A DNA stretch of 64,000 nucleotides from Bryoerythrophyllum caledonicum. Taxonomy: Eukaryota > Streptophyta > Bryopsida > Pottiales > Pottiaceae. Location of the stretch: assembly GCA_963971425.1 (NCBI GenBank), contig OZ020514.1, positions 23,223,406 to 23,287,405 of the forward strand, read 5' to 3'. The notes under the pieces are model-generated. The model was not told where the DNA came from, did not search any database, and saw only the letters and a program-made list of their open reading frames with translations. Numbering within the stretch: the stretch's first letter is position 1; every line of letters starts with the position of its first letter. Below, piece by piece: positions 1 to 11,863 of this stretch. The translations under genes were made by a program, and so were the position numbers.

Positions 1-1302
1 TCGTCTCGAGTTGAGCCAAATTCTTCTGCAACTCAAGATCTGATTTTCCCATGTCAGTTGGACATGGTCCAGGTAGTTGGTCTCATTGTAGAATTTGGAA
101 ATCCTCTGCAGCTTCAGAGGATCTGTCGACCAAACTACATACGCATCCCAATGCTGCAAAACATTCTTTCGATTCTCCCCGCACTTCAGGACGTTTTGCA
201 GACGCCTAGAGGCCTCCACGGTATGCTGTCCATTGATAAGCATGAACTTGCCGATTTTGATATCGTCCCATGACGTCGGCTGCCGCTGAAAAGGCTCACC
301 ATCCTCATCGACTGGGCAAACACAGATCTTCTGGCGTTGACCAACTTCGCCAAGTTGCACGAGGAAGTCCATGGTGCTTAATACGATGCCCTCCTCCATT
401 CCCCGAATGACGTAGTGGGCTTTTGCTACGACGCACTGCTCGATTCGAACCCCATATGTTGAACGGGAAGCTGTCCTTGCATTCCTCCGAGAACAAGCGT
501 TGCGATTCAGCGACTGCCTCAAAATCCACCTGCGGATCGTTTCGGGCTTTAATTGGAATGGCAGCCCGCATATGGTCGAGGTGGAGCTTCCACGAGCCGT
601 GAACTTCCTTTTTTTTGAGGAGGGCTCTCCAGTCGTTGCAGTCGTTGTTGATGGTCTTCTTGGCGGAGCACGGCTGGAAGTTTGAGGTGCAGATGAACCC
701 GATGGATTGGTTGCATCTGCACCAAGAGCACGAGGTCGACGACGTGCAGTGGCTTCGATTGGAATTGACCGAGTTTCGAATGCCGAAAGAAGTTGATGGA
801 TTCGAACTAATTGCCTGTCGACTTTGACTGCATCATCGTTAGTCCAAAGCAAGTACTTCTCTAACGCCTCTTTCAGCGATCCCTGCCCGTTTCAAACAAC
901 ACATTTGAGCAACTCCGAGAAGTCGAATTGCCCGTAATGTAAACCCACTTTGACGACAATGGAGTGGCAGTGGGGAAGATCAGCTTCGGCATCATCAAAA
1001 GCTTGAACTCCGAGCACAATATACTCCTTCTGTTGCTGCTCAACAAACGTCACCCTCTCGTTTCGGTTCAGTAGCACATACGGGACATTGTCATTGACTT
1101 TGATCGTAATCTGCACAAACTTCCTAGATTTAGAGAATGACCAAGTTTGCAGTACATCCTGAAACGCCCACAATGTGCCATAGTTTTCCACCACGATGTC
1201 GATGAAGGGGGACGGAGCGAACGGATTCTTAAACCTCTCAATAAAATACTCCTCCTCTAAATAATCGTAGTCATCGACAATATCCATTGGATCACTGGCC
1301 AT
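1..1302 (-). pseudogene. ParB-like 'GQH' motif gene, broken, runs off left edge
   Basis: Reading on the minus strand from ATG at 1302 (MASDPMD), one frame is open to 892 and ends ...LLKCVV. The sense continues in other frames: '...LKEALEKYLLWTNDDAVKV' around 870-810, '...SWKLHLDHMRAAIPIKAR' around 600-540, and an open frame from about 450 to base 1 containing 'FMLINGQHTVEASRRL' (about 246-196). At least three frame changes are needed, so this copy is a pseudogene, although unrecognised introns could explain some. The G-Q-H-x-V-E-A-x2-x-L pattern resembles the nucleotide- or DNA-handling motif of ParB/sulfiredoxin-fold proteins (compare DGQHR domains); that link is inference from the motif alone. 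A stretch around 790-610 is Cys-rich (CSWCRC...C...C) and may bind zinc. The alternative upstream ATG at 1338 is less likely because CTGCAG abuts ATG 1302. It diverges from the 7953 gene and shares its palindrome array type. Confidence 0.5.
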
Positions 1303-1347
1303 CTGCAGAATGCAACACCACATGGATATTGATATCACATTGTGGCT

Positions 1348-1859
1348 TATCCTCGAGTCGAGGATAGGAATTCTTATTCATGACAAACGATTATAGATTG
1401 TGAGTCCTGGTATCCTTGAGTCGAGGATAACATCAAATGAAAATTGTCGGATATTATGGATTCATGAATTTACTATCCTCGAGTCGAGGATACATTTTCT
1501 TGAGGCGTTTATTGTGTCGTGATTTAGAGGCTTGTTATCCTCGACTCGAGGATAAACATGGAATCAGAATGGTATTATTCGTGATGCCAGATATCGACAT
1601 GTGACGGGAAAATATATATTTCACATTCAATTTCATTGACTGCGTACAATTAAGCATGATTTTTGGTCCATTTTGTCGTAGAATTTCAACCAGTTTATCC
1701 TCGGCTCGAGGATATTGTACTTTTTGTCATGGTTTTTTTCTTGTATTTATTCTCGGGTCGATGATAAATTGCTTGAAATTCAAACAATTAGTAGAGAATC
1801 AGACGTCGTTTACTTCACCAATGAACCATGACAACAAGTTTATCCTCGGATTGAGAATA
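1348..1859. repeat. Palindrome array, family 1, upstream of the minus-strand gene
   Basis: Seven copies of the 19-bp palindrome TATCCTCGAGTCGAGGATA or close variants lie at 1348-1366, 1411-1429, 1474-1492, 1536-1554, 1696-1714, 1748-1766 and 1841-1859. The first four are 63, 63 and 62 bp apart, about six helical turns. The bases between them are unrelated to each other. The first copy lies 46 bp upstream of ATG 1302. Two copies are perfect palindromes outside the central base; the copies furthest from the gene are the most decayed. The same motif recurs upstream of the divergent gene at 7953. Binding sites for an element-encoded protein are the likeliest role, by inference. Confidence 0.9.
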
Positions 1860-2159
1860 AACGGTTCCCAGTTATGGTTGCTTTATTACCAACTACAGTT
1901 CATTGCAATCAAAACGCAGACAAACAAGCAAACAAACAAACAAATTAGCAATACAAACTCACAAACGATGGTGCTAGGCACTTCTCCACGCAAGCACACA
2001 TACAATGTTTTAGACAGAAAATGAGATGCAGCTTGAAACGCGGAATGTAGAATTGAGAAAGCTATCATTAACTTACTTGGAGTGTGTGCAAAAAAAACAA
2101 CAATAAGCTCTGAATCTGATTGCAGTTGCCGTGCACAATCGATGTGTGGTGAAGCTTAG
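1860..2159. other. No gene recognised; short AT-rich stretch
   Basis: This stretch holds a small (CAAA)n run near 1920-1945. It lies between the array and the CA-rich tract, on the upstream side of the minus-strand gene. I see no coding sense. Confidence 0.5.
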
Positions 2160-2720
2160 TTAAATTAGGGTTTCGTTCACAAGAAAGCCTCAGAAACCCC
2201 TCGCACACCGACAATCAAAACCCTCGCTGAAACAGGAACCCTAGCTAAGACCGTCTAAATCTCTGAAACCTAAACAGTTGAAAAACTTGCGAATCACTAC
2301 CAAAACCCTTGCTTCAGTGAAACAAAATCTAGAACTTTCAAACCCTGAGCGCTGAAAATCACAAACACCTCACACACCTCAAACCCTAAGCGCTCAAAAA
2401 TATTTAACACGTCACAGCTCACACACCTCAAACACAAACACACATCAAACCCTAAGCGCTGACAACCACGAACACACCACACAATCAAACCTCACACAAA
2501 CAATCACATACACACCTCATACACACGCTCTCACACACCGCACACACAATCACACACACCTCACACACTCACACACACACACTCTCAGTCACACCTCACA
2601 CACTCACGCACAAGCTAACATCTACAATTACAAAACCCTCACGCACACGCTAACAAACAGGGGATGCGAGCAAAGACAGAGGGAGAGAAGAGAGGAAAAC
2701 AATATCCTGGAAGAGAGCAC

Positions 2721-2755
<35 letters not shown>

Positions 2756-2757
2756 GT
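2160..2757. repeat. CA-rich low-complexity tract and (GA)n microsatellite
   Basis: Degenerate ACAC/CTCACACA repeats run through 2340-2640, mixed with phrases such as AAACCCTAAGCGCT. A GAGA run lies at about 2718-2757. Read on the minus strand this is a CT-rich leader, as often found in plant 5' UTRs, so it could be the start region of the minus-strand gene at 1302. Short frames here are low-complexity artefacts. Confidence 0.7.
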
Positions 2758-3059
2758 GTCACGCCCTTATTCACTCTTGAAAAAGTGAAGGGATTGGCGG
2801 CTCTTCAACTTTTTCCCCTCCTTTCGAGACCAAACCAAAAGCGTTCATAATATTAATTGTTCATTGTTATTGTATTGTAAATTTCAAATCCAAATAATTT
2901 TTTAATGGTAACTTTGTAAACATTTATTAGAGTCATTGTTCATCAAATTAGGACTCGTTGAGTGGATCAATATAAAACTACATTTATATGTTTTTTTTCG
3001 TTTCGATATGTGTTAATTTCATGCTGTAAACTATAAGTTTGTAATAATTTTTCAAAGTT

Positions 3060-3319
3060 GTCCACAAGTTGCTTTTCAAATTTAAAGTTGCAATTGTCAA
3101 TTAACAATTTCTTACAACTCATGATACACAATACAAACATACCATACCAATGAAATTTTATTTTAGTTGTTCTTAAAGAAAATTACATGTATTTGATTTA
3201 CTATAGTTTTATATTGGCAATCCTATGAAACACAATAAGACTTAAGTCACAAGACAAAAAAGACATAAAGAATTACACACACCATGAATCATGAATAGTT
3301 TTCAAATTCACATCATATT
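3060..3319 (+). repeat. Direct repeat A, copy 1
   Basis: About 260 bp starting GTCCACAAGTTGCTTTTC recurs in the same orientation at 5474-5734 with roughly 90% identity by eye. It is non-coding and AT-rich. The two copies lie in the long spacer between the divergent genes, which indicates internal duplication or two insertions of one element. Confidence 0.85.
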
Positions 3320-5142
3320 TTAAATTTATGAATATTTAATTAAGTCTAATTTTTTTAATTCAGGTTAAGTTTGCTTGCGTTATATTCTTTAGAAGAGGTT
3401 TACATTTCCTTAATTTTTTTCTATTTTAGGCTTCTTTGAGATGAATATTCTATATTTTAAAGTTTAAATGAATGGAAAGTTAAAGAATTATAAACTTAGT
3501 TCAAAGACTTCGAGATAATTTTCATATACTCTCTTCAAAATTGTTATTTAACGCAAACTTGTTAAGATTTTAGAGTGTCTCCATTGTTTGAGATTGATTA
3601 CGCATTTAGCATTTGTACTTTGATGACTCTCATTTACTTCAAGTAAGTTTTAATTTCAACTATCTCCTGGCTTATCTACCTTTGTAGAACCACTTAAGGT
3701 GTTTAGAATACTTCAATATTACTTAACCCCAATAAAACTTCCTGGTCAATTTCACACCAAAATCGCTTCTAAACTGTTGATTATAGTGCAATGAGTAATG
3801 AAGGAAACAAATACTTGTATTTCCAAATTTTACCGTATGATTTAAAAAAATCATTACCAAATACTCAAATTACAAAACTTCATTGACATTGACCGCATGG
3901 ATTGAAAGATTTCTTCTCTACATTCAGTGTAGTCTTTTTTTTTTAATTTTAGTGGGATCGCCACTGTGGCTGCAGAGGCCAGGGAGCTGTAGCACTTCTC
4001 ACTTTTTCCTCAATCCAAATGAAACTAAATTTTCTCCGCAAATATTCATTTCGAAGATTACATCTCTATAAACATAGATTTGTACATCCTTTTCCGCAAA
4101 ATGATGGAGTCCCCGTTGTTCATTAGTAGCAATGTGGCGACATAGCAACGACCATTGATGGAATTCTGGCGGTGTGAAATCACAAATTTCCCCAAATTCC
4201 GGAAATATTCTATTTTAAGATATATTTTCCCCCTGTTGACTATTTTACGCCAAAAAAAAGTTCTTTCACTCCAGTTGTTGTTTAATACTTCTACTATTCA
4301 TGGGATTCTTATTGCATTACCATGATGTTTAGCATGATTCTAGTTTCTTATTATGTGTGAATAATCTAAATTTCAATAGAAACTTCTATGAAGAATTTAG
4401 AATTGCGTGGAGTCTGTATGTTTTACTTTGAGTGGTATTAACTTTTGAACCACAAATCCAAGAAACATAATTAAAACACCTCCACAAACCTTTGACTAAG
4501 GAAAATGGAGTATAAAAGTTTAAGACATAAATATAGATTTTTTGAATCACGGATATTTGCCCAAACTCAAGAAATCTCCTCCAAGGAGATTTTGGTCTTT
4601 AGGGGTTAAGTATAGATTTCCTAGAAGAGCTAGAACAATCTACAAGGTTTACTTTCATCTAATATTTTATAAAAACATTTCATTATAGTTTTTATAAAAG
4701 TATTATGAAATATACATTTTTAAAAACATGGAATGATTTAACAACAATTGGTTGTTTATAAAATCAAGTTTATAACAATATGATATTTAGGATTATTGAT
4801 ATCATTTTATAGTTTCCTTCTTGGTATAGAAAAGAATACAATGTAAGTTTGTGTTTGTAATAACTTATTTGATTTAAAGATTTGCATGTGATATTTTGCT
4901 TCTCTATAATTTCTCTTTGTCTAACATTTAATTTTTCCATTGATTGGTAATTCGATTTATCAAATTGTTTGGTGTTCTTTTATACCATTCTTCTGAAGAT
5001 ATATTGTAGAGCCTGCTTGGTTTAGATTCTACAACAATTTCAACCTTCCACGTTTAAAAAATATTTTAAGTTGTATTCAAGATTTTTTTTGTTTGAAAAT
5101 AAATAAATATTGTTTTAAATTTTCCTTATTACCTAATTTAAG
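3320..5142. other. AT-rich spacer, no gene recognised
   Basis: There is no coding sense on either strand. The frame at 3883-4071 is short and composition-driven. This is part of the roughly 5-kb spacer between the two palindrome arrays. Confidence 0.6.
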
Positions 5143-5336
5143 GTTCGACTTATTTTTAAAGATTGTGAACAAAATTAATCTTTTTTCCTCTTCTTCGTCA
5201 ATTATGAAAAACAAATATGTGTGTGACATAAGTCCAGTGGACATTGACTTAGTGGTGGATCACTAAACACTTTATTCACGCTGGCCCTTCGAATAGGAGT
5301 TCTTCTTCTTCTTTTGAGTGACATAAAACATTTATC
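5143..5336 (+). repeat. Direct repeat B, copy 1
   Basis: It starts GTTCGACTTATTTTTAAAG and matches 5895-6088 in the same orientation with about 88% identity by eye. Copy 2 is open in one frame (from 5872) while copy 1 is not, so coding potential is not conserved. Confidence 0.8.
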
Positions 5337-5473
5337 GTCCTACTTAAAAACCTCATGTATGACTTGATAAATTGAATTGTAATATACTTAACTTATACAA
5401 TTTTTTTAAAATGTACATATTATACGACAAATGTTTTTCTTGAACTTGACATTGCACTTGATTTTTCTAAGTG

Positions 5474-5734
5474 GTCCACAAGTTGCTTTTCAAATTTAAA
5501 GTTGCAATTGTCAATTAAAAATTTCTTACAACTTATGATACACAATACAAACATACCAAACCAATGAAATTTTATTTTAGTCGTTCTTAAAGAAAACTAC
5601 ATGTATTTGATTTATTATAGTTTTATATAAGCAATCCTAAGAAAAACATTAAGACTTAAGTCACAAGAGAAAAAGACATAAAGAATTTCAAACAGTGCCA
5701 TGATCCATGAATAGTTTTCTAATTCACATCATAT
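5474..5734 (+). repeat. Direct repeat A, copy 2
   Basis: Second copy of the 3060-3319 block. With the B blocks the order is A1, B1, A2, B2, so a compound A+B unit may have been duplicated and then expanded unevenly. Confidence 0.85.
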
Positions 5735-5828
5735 TACACTCTACAATTTAGTGATTTAAATAACAATTCTATACCATTTTCTAATTTTCAACACATTGCA
5801 ATTGACCACTTATTATAATTGGAAAATT

Positions 5829-5847
5829 TATCCTCGAATCAAGGATA
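5829..5847. repeat. Isolated family 1 palindrome
   Basis: TATCCTCGAATCAAGGATA, a variant of the 19-bp palindrome, stands alone between the two arrays. It suggests that the spacer belongs to the same element as both arrays. Confidence 0.8.
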
Positions 5848-5894
5848 AACTTTAATTAGAAATTCATTAAATTGCATGAATTAGCTCCAAAAAA

Positions 5895-6088
5895 GTTCGA
5901 CTTATTTTTAAAGATTGTGAACAAAATTAATCTTTTTTCCCCTTTTTCGTCAACTTTGAAGAACAAATATGTGTATGACATAAGTCCGGTGGACATGGAC
6001 TTAGCGGTGGATCAAATAAACACTTTATTCACGCCGCCCTTCGAACTAGAGTTCTTCTTCTTCTTGTGTGTGACAAAAAACATTTATC
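5895..6088 (+). repeat. Direct repeat B, copy 2
   Basis: Second copy of 5143-5336. It lies inside a 77-codon open frame beginning at 5872 that has no recognisable product; I do not call it a gene. Confidence 0.8.
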
Positions 6089-6530
6089 AACTTACTTATA
6101 TATAATAAAAAGTTGATTAAAAATTTGATTTTTTATCAATGAAACGAAGAAAGCCTTAATGAATATACAACTTTTCTATAAAACCAAATTAAATTTTCTT
6201 CAATTCTTATTTGAAAAGAATACTAAAACAAATTATATAGGTTTAAACTTTTAATATTCTAAGAGTTATTTTCTTGAAATCGATTCTCATTTTATAAGGC
6301 TTATTTTTTTTTTAAATCAAATTTTTAATAATTAATTTAACAGATTTTTGTTAATTTTAATTACTTTTTTACATATGAAACCAATTATGACTTTCAACTT
6401 TTCATTCATTAGAAAATCCGATTTTGTCAAAACGAATCTCATTTTGTCTTATTTAGGTTGGTCGCATTCCTAAATTGAAGTGACTCGACAACTTAAAAAG
6501 GGCACCAAAAAGATGTGACAAAAACACATA
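6089..6530. other. AT-rich, no gene recognised
   Basis: A homopolymer-rich spacer just upstream of the putative promoter of the 7953 gene. Nothing coding is seen. Confidence 0.6.
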
Positions 6531-6723
6531 GTTTTTCCGCCCAAAAATGCAGCTATTGGAAAAAAAAATTCAAGTTTCCCGCCCACCTCCGTTTTTTGTG
6601 CACCGAAGTCCATCACGACATTCTGACTTTCCCCTAGAAATACTCATTTCGAACTCTTCCCTCTCTTTCTTCTCTGTGCCTTGCCTCCGCTTCCACTTCT
6701 GTGCTTTAGGTCTTGTCTCTACT
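6531..6723 (+). promoter_or_regulatory. Putative promoter and 5' leader of the 7953 gene
   Basis: Two E2F-like motifs (TTTTTCCGCCC at about 6532-6542 and TTTCCCGCC at 6575-6583) are followed by a CT-rich leader (CCCTCTCTTTCTTCTCTG, from about 6659). A GTAAGA donor-like site lies at 6726. If that donor is used, the palindrome array lies in a 5'-leader intron ending at the AAG directly before ATG 7953. The motifs are visible; the function is inferred. Confidence 0.35.
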
Positions 6724-7046
6724 AGTAAGATACTGGTTTTTATTGTTGTAGATCGTGTTTTGGCATACCATCGTTTTGGATAGTTTTTTAGGGCAAGAGT
6801 GTAAGTGTGGTTGTATTTCTTATGTGGTTGTATTTTTTGCTCGTTGGTTGAAATCATTTTCATTTTCTATTTGCTTGTGTCGCACATGTCATTTCAATGT
6901 TTTCTCCTCTGCTCTCTGTGCAAGATCACAGGTCTCTCCATTGCACGTTACTCAGTGATATTGACCACTTTAGCGGTTCTTGTTCGTCTCTAAACTAAAT
7001 CTCTACCTGTGACACTCCGCATATTACGGAATCACTGTAGCACTGT

Positions 7047-7848
7047 TATCCTCGGATCGAAAATAACCTGAATTCACATAATCAAATCAAATCCATCACT
7101 GATGGGACATTACCAATGAGGTTTATCCTTGACTCGAGAATAGAACTATTTAATCTTGGTTCATTCGTGTAAAGTACTGTACTGTAAGAAAAAGGCGATT
7201 GAAATTGAAAAAACAATTATCCTCGACTCAAGGATAACCGATGTTGATTCTTTGGAATTCGATGAATATACAATGAGTAAATCATGAATTCATCAGCTAT
7301 ATCAGGGTTTGATGTCACGTCAAACTTTGCACAATATGGGTGGTTTATCCTATTTGTGTGTTATCCTCGAGTCGAGCATATAAAAAGTATGATATATAAT
7401 TACTGGATCATTTAATTTATGATGGTTATTCTCGAGTCGAGGATAACTAACTTCGAGTTAAATTTCATCTGAGATGCATGTATAGTGTAGACTGTGAGGT
7501 GGTGAATGCCTATGTCATTCACGCACTAATGTGTTTCAGATATCATTTACAATTCTATCCTCGGGTCGAGGAAAACACATTGAGGCTTCCTGCTATTTGT
7601 TCAGTTCTCATTAAAAAAGATTAGTTCCTTGCAATTTCATATTGATGGAGATGATTTAACAAATCCGGATTTTGATAAATAATTTTTTGAATGCTGATCT
7701 TCGTTTGAATTGTTGTGTATATTTCGTGTGTTCTCTCCAGGTTTAAATCATCACTGTGATGTTATGCCTGGATGTGGTTTTCATTATATGATCTCCTAAT
7801 TTAGTGTTGAAATATTCAATATCAGGAATTATCCTTGTGTCGAGGATA
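7047..7848. repeat. Palindrome array, family 1, upstream of the plus-strand gene
   Basis: Seven copies of the TATCCTCGAGTCGAGGATA palindrome or variants lie at 7047-7065, 7124-7142, 7218-7236, 7362-7380, 7427-7445, 7556-7574 and 7830-7848. Spacing is irregular (65-274 bp). The array ends 105 bp before ATG 7953. It has the same motif as the array at 1348-1859, so both divergent genes carry it. Confidence 0.9.
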
Positions 7849-7952
7849 ATTCTTATTTGTGTCTATCTCCTCTGATAAGAGCCGTTCTATACAAATATGC
7901 CGATTTTTTTGGATAACTAATCCTCTATCCTTTTCATTGTGATATCTTGAAG

Positions 7953-10587
7953 ATGGAAGAACGCTCATACGACGGTGTAGCCCGAGTTCCACCTACCTTA
8001 CCTCCAGGTGTTGCTGCATGTGAGGGCATTTCTTGCGCATCGAGGTTCTCAAAGCGCGTTATCCTTCGAAACACATCTGGGGCTGATGTTGCAATTGGAC
8101 TTTGCCAGAGTGTTGATTCTGGATTTGTTCCACTAACTAGTGGTCGGCCACTTGGAGATGATCATGTTGCTATTCTAATCGCTGAATGCTTAGACGAGAC
8201 TAAAATTCCATTGAATTGGATATTTGCCCTCCGAGCATGGCCTACTCGACAGATCTTTCTTTGCAATGTGAGTTTGTATGACCAAGAGCAAACTAGCATA
8301 TACAATGTTGCTCTGAAAGTATTCCGTCGCGGACCTAGAGTAGGCATTCGACAGTACGAAACCACTCGTCAGAGGGTAGAGGGTCCTCCCCATCAAAGAA
8401 AGAAGTACTTTTTTCTTCACAATCGATCAACTCTGTTGCGAGCACCGTCTGTTGTCCAAGAAATTGTACTCAACAATTTCCACGGTGTTCAGTTACTGTA
8501 CTTCGCTCCCAAGTTTACCGTGACATTGGAGGTGTTTTCTTTCAGAAACATGTTTGGCTAAATGTACACATGCGAAACCACATGGATTCCAATGGCAACC
8601 ATGTAGTGACGCTTGATGGAATTGATGTATGCCTAAATGCACAGTGTACTATCATGGGGGTTAGCGGAGCGACATTCTACCGGTACAAACGAGAGGCAAA
8701 GGATGGGATGCGGGCAGCGGCACATAGCAATACTGGTTCAAAGAAGCCTCGGACTCATACCCTACAGGCAATTGCTACTCTGCATGATATACTTGATGAT
8801 GCTGCCGATCACAGTCCTAATAAGACAACTATACTTGGCACTGGGGAAAAGGTGGTCTCCGAACACCTTCCTGCCTCTTTTCAGTGGAGTGGAGTGTTGC
8901 CCAAAGTGAATGAGGTTAATTCAAGATTTGGCCTCAAATCAATATCTTTGTCTGGTCTTAGTCAAATTCGGAGCTCTGAATTCGAACAATATTCTACGAA
9001 GAAGCCTAGTGATAACTTTGCTCGCTGTAGAAGATGCGACCAACTCAAGCAATTGAAGAAGGCTTGTACACGAGGGTCCTCTGCATACAAAATGTGGGAA
9101 GTCAAATTGCAGTTACATCAAGCCTCTCAACAGACTCATCGTATTTTATATTATGGGAATCGGAAGAAATCGGAAGAAAAACCTAACGAGGTTGTGTGCA
9201 TCATCCATGATAAAATGGATCATAGCAAAACTGCATCTCCTCATTTTTCTCACAAGAATTAAGCGACGGAGTCCTTCATGAAACTGCCTGTGGCCGTAAC
9301 TGGAATGATTGCACATGGACATGGAGATGTTCGTTTTGCCCATTATAGTCTTGACATCTTCCCCACCGACTCAAACCACACTATTGGATCCATTGTGAAG
9401 TTACTTCGGGACTTAGAGAGTCCACCGGTGTATTCTTCTCATGAACTATTTGCGGGAGGCAGAGCTTCTTCTCTCTCTCAGGCTGTGCTTGCGGATGCTA
9501 ACGTGTGTCTTGGATCCCTAGTTGCTCCACCGGTTGAACCTGTTCCTGCAAAACAGTTACCACCAATTCTCCAAATGCAGTTGGATAATGCTATAGGGGA
9601 CAATAAAAATAGATTTGTGTTCGCTTTTTTTTCCCTCCTCGTTCATATGGGTATTTTTCGGGAAGTGTATGTCAACTTCTTACTTGTTGGTCACACTCAC
9701 AAGGATATTGACGCAATGTTTGGGAGATGGAGTTCCAAACTCAAGTCAAATAGCTATCCAATGATTCCACTCTTGATGAAATCATTCATGGATGCTAAGA
9801 AAATGCCTGTTATTCCACATCTCATTGAAGAGGTGCTTGATTTCAAGGGCTTTTTAGAAGTATATTTGTGCATTGGCAAAGAGGCCCTTATAGTCACACG
9901 AAGGGCCAACAATTCAAGTTTTACAAGGGCTCAAATGGATTGCCAAAGATGCAATACAAAATCCTTTGTACATATAGGGATTGGTTGCCTGAGGAGGATG
10001 GAGGAACTCAGCTATGGAAAGTGACAGAAGATGGTAGGCCAATTTTGCCTCGTGGACAGCCGATTCCTCTCATTCCGCGACATCATGAGAATTATGATGA
10101 GGTCCTGAAGGGTATCTCTGGGTTTCTAAGTCTTTGGGAATCTATGGCTAACGAGGATCTTTCAGGTGAATATAGGAGGAAGAACAAGCATATTATGTAC
10201 TATTGGAGAGGAGTTAAGGCTTCCCTCGAGGTGCCTTTGGAAGAATCGCCTCTCCTACGAGAGGGATCCTGGCCACTATCTAGATATGCTCCATCCATGG
10301 TGGATGAATATGAGATTGATGGGTCGTTGAGGGAGGAGTATGCAGAGGACCTTCCATTCATTGGACAACGACGTCATTGTCCCCTTCCATGGTTTCGGGT
10401 TGGTAGAGATGTGTACGAGGGCTATGTACTTGCGGTGCGTTCTGCTGATGGGGATTTGCGCCCATTTTGGATTGCCTTGGCATTGACTAATCCACATCCG
10501 GATCGTGAACATTCTCATGAGATTAAAGTTCAATACTTCAAACCTACATCCCAACATTATGTGGACTTGGAAACGTACCAAGGATAG
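7953..10587 (+). pseudogene. DUF7869-like putative transposase, broken
   Basis: One gene of about 870 codons reads across three open stretches. The start is ATG 7953 (MEERSYDG), directly after TCTTGAAG. The N-terminal part (to about 8530) contains 'RVILRNTSGADVAIGL' and 'RAWPTRQIFLCNVSLYD', also found in the 16977 gene. A one-base shift near 8530 leads into 'GVSGATFYRYKREAKDG', a possible helix-turn-helix, a C-x2-C pair (CRRCDQLKQL), then 'IIHDKMDHSKTASP', an in-frame TAA at 9260, 'LQMQLDNAIGDNKNRFVFAF' and 'GHTHKDIDAMFGRW'. A second shift near 9880 leads to the C-terminus. The ordered Asp residues (9209 or 9218, 9584, and 9704 or 9710) fit an RNase H-like D-D-D/E centre. The pattern matches DUF7869 proteins as I know them; transposase activity is inferred. 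Confidence 0.65.
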
Positions 10588-11564
10588 GATTCTAATCATG
10601 GGAATAATTGGGTAGAAGAGATTGAATCTGAACCAATCTAGTTGTATACAGATTGTATTTTAACGGCTTCGAAGCCTAGGTTGTGTGGAAACACAAGCTC
10701 CTCTAGATTAAAAATTCCTAAATCACATGTGGACATAATGAAGGCATCTTTAGCTGAATTATAGATTTCAACGGAGTTTGTGGTTTTTGGGGACTGGAGT
10801 TATTTTACCAATATAAAATAGGCGGGGTGCATGTTCTTTTTTGATATTTTGTTCTTCCGTACTGGATATCCTATTAAGTATGTAGTGAACTTGTATCTAT
10901 AGGATGGAATTGTAGACTTTGAATGTGCGCATAGCATATTTGTAGATAGAATTAGATTAGTGTTTGTAGTTACATGTAGTGATGTATTGTGTTGCTTTCA
11001 ATATTATACAACAGAGGCGGGAATTTTGTTTCATCATTGATGTATAAATGGCGGTCCACATTGTGAATGTCATTAATTGTACATTTATCCTTGATGCATC
11101 GATATTTTCTATTGATAGTAGTTATTGAATGGATTGCTACAATACATGCTAACTTTTCAATGCTAGCTATTTCAACGACCTTGTTGTTTGGAAATAGTAT
11201 AATCTCTTGAAATTGGTAATTATTTCTCTTTCAAATGAAAAGGTATGCATTCTAGGTGGAATTTAAATGAGTGTATATGTATATTTTAGTCCAATTTTAA
11301 ACCCTATTTAGAGGGGTTATCAAATTTATTGCCGCTTCTCTTTTCACGCAGTAATTTTATTCTTGCGATGATTTTTTTGGATGTATTAGTTTTTCTTAGG
11401 TAATATGCTCCATATCTTGGTACATTTTTGATAATCTATTACCTTTACACACACTATTGAATATGATATTCAATTTCATACAAAATGAATTCAATAATCC
11501 ATGATACGGCTAGATTATTTAGCATTTTCAATCGAGATTGAGTCTCAATTTAATACTAACTTCT
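10588..11564. other. 3' flank of the transposase-like gene, no gene recognised
   Basis: AT-rich and non-coding. It probably includes the 3' UTR of the 7953 gene. I could not find a terminal inverted repeat marking an element end. Confidence 0.5.
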
Positions 11565-11811
11565 TAGGTTTGGGCCCCTAACATCTTAAGTTTGGGCCCC
11601 TAACATCTTAAGTTTGGGCCCCAACTTCTCGGGTTTGGGCCCCTAACATCTGGAGTTTGGGCTGAAACTTAAAATGTTTGGGCCCTAAGCATCTTCGGTC
11701 ACGGCCTAAACTTATTTAATTTGGGCCCCAACTTCTTGGGTTTGAACCCAAACTTTTAGGGTTTGGCACCCAACATCTTAATTTTGGGCCCCAAACATCT
11801 TAAGTAATTGC
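11565..11811. repeat. GGGCCC minisatellite, about 25-28 bp unit
   Basis: About nine degenerate copies of a unit like AAGTTTGGGCCCCTAACATC. The first copies are nearly identical and later ones diverge (TTGGGCTGAAACTT, TTGGGCCCTAAGC). Confidence 0.9.
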
Positions 11812-11863
11812 AACTTGATTTTTTTCTCGCATGAATTTGATACTTAGAATATATATATATATA

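Noticed and set aside
58..827. Plus-strand open frames as genes
   Set aside because: They are antisense shadows of the minus-strand GQH-motif gene, which reads as protein across the same bases.
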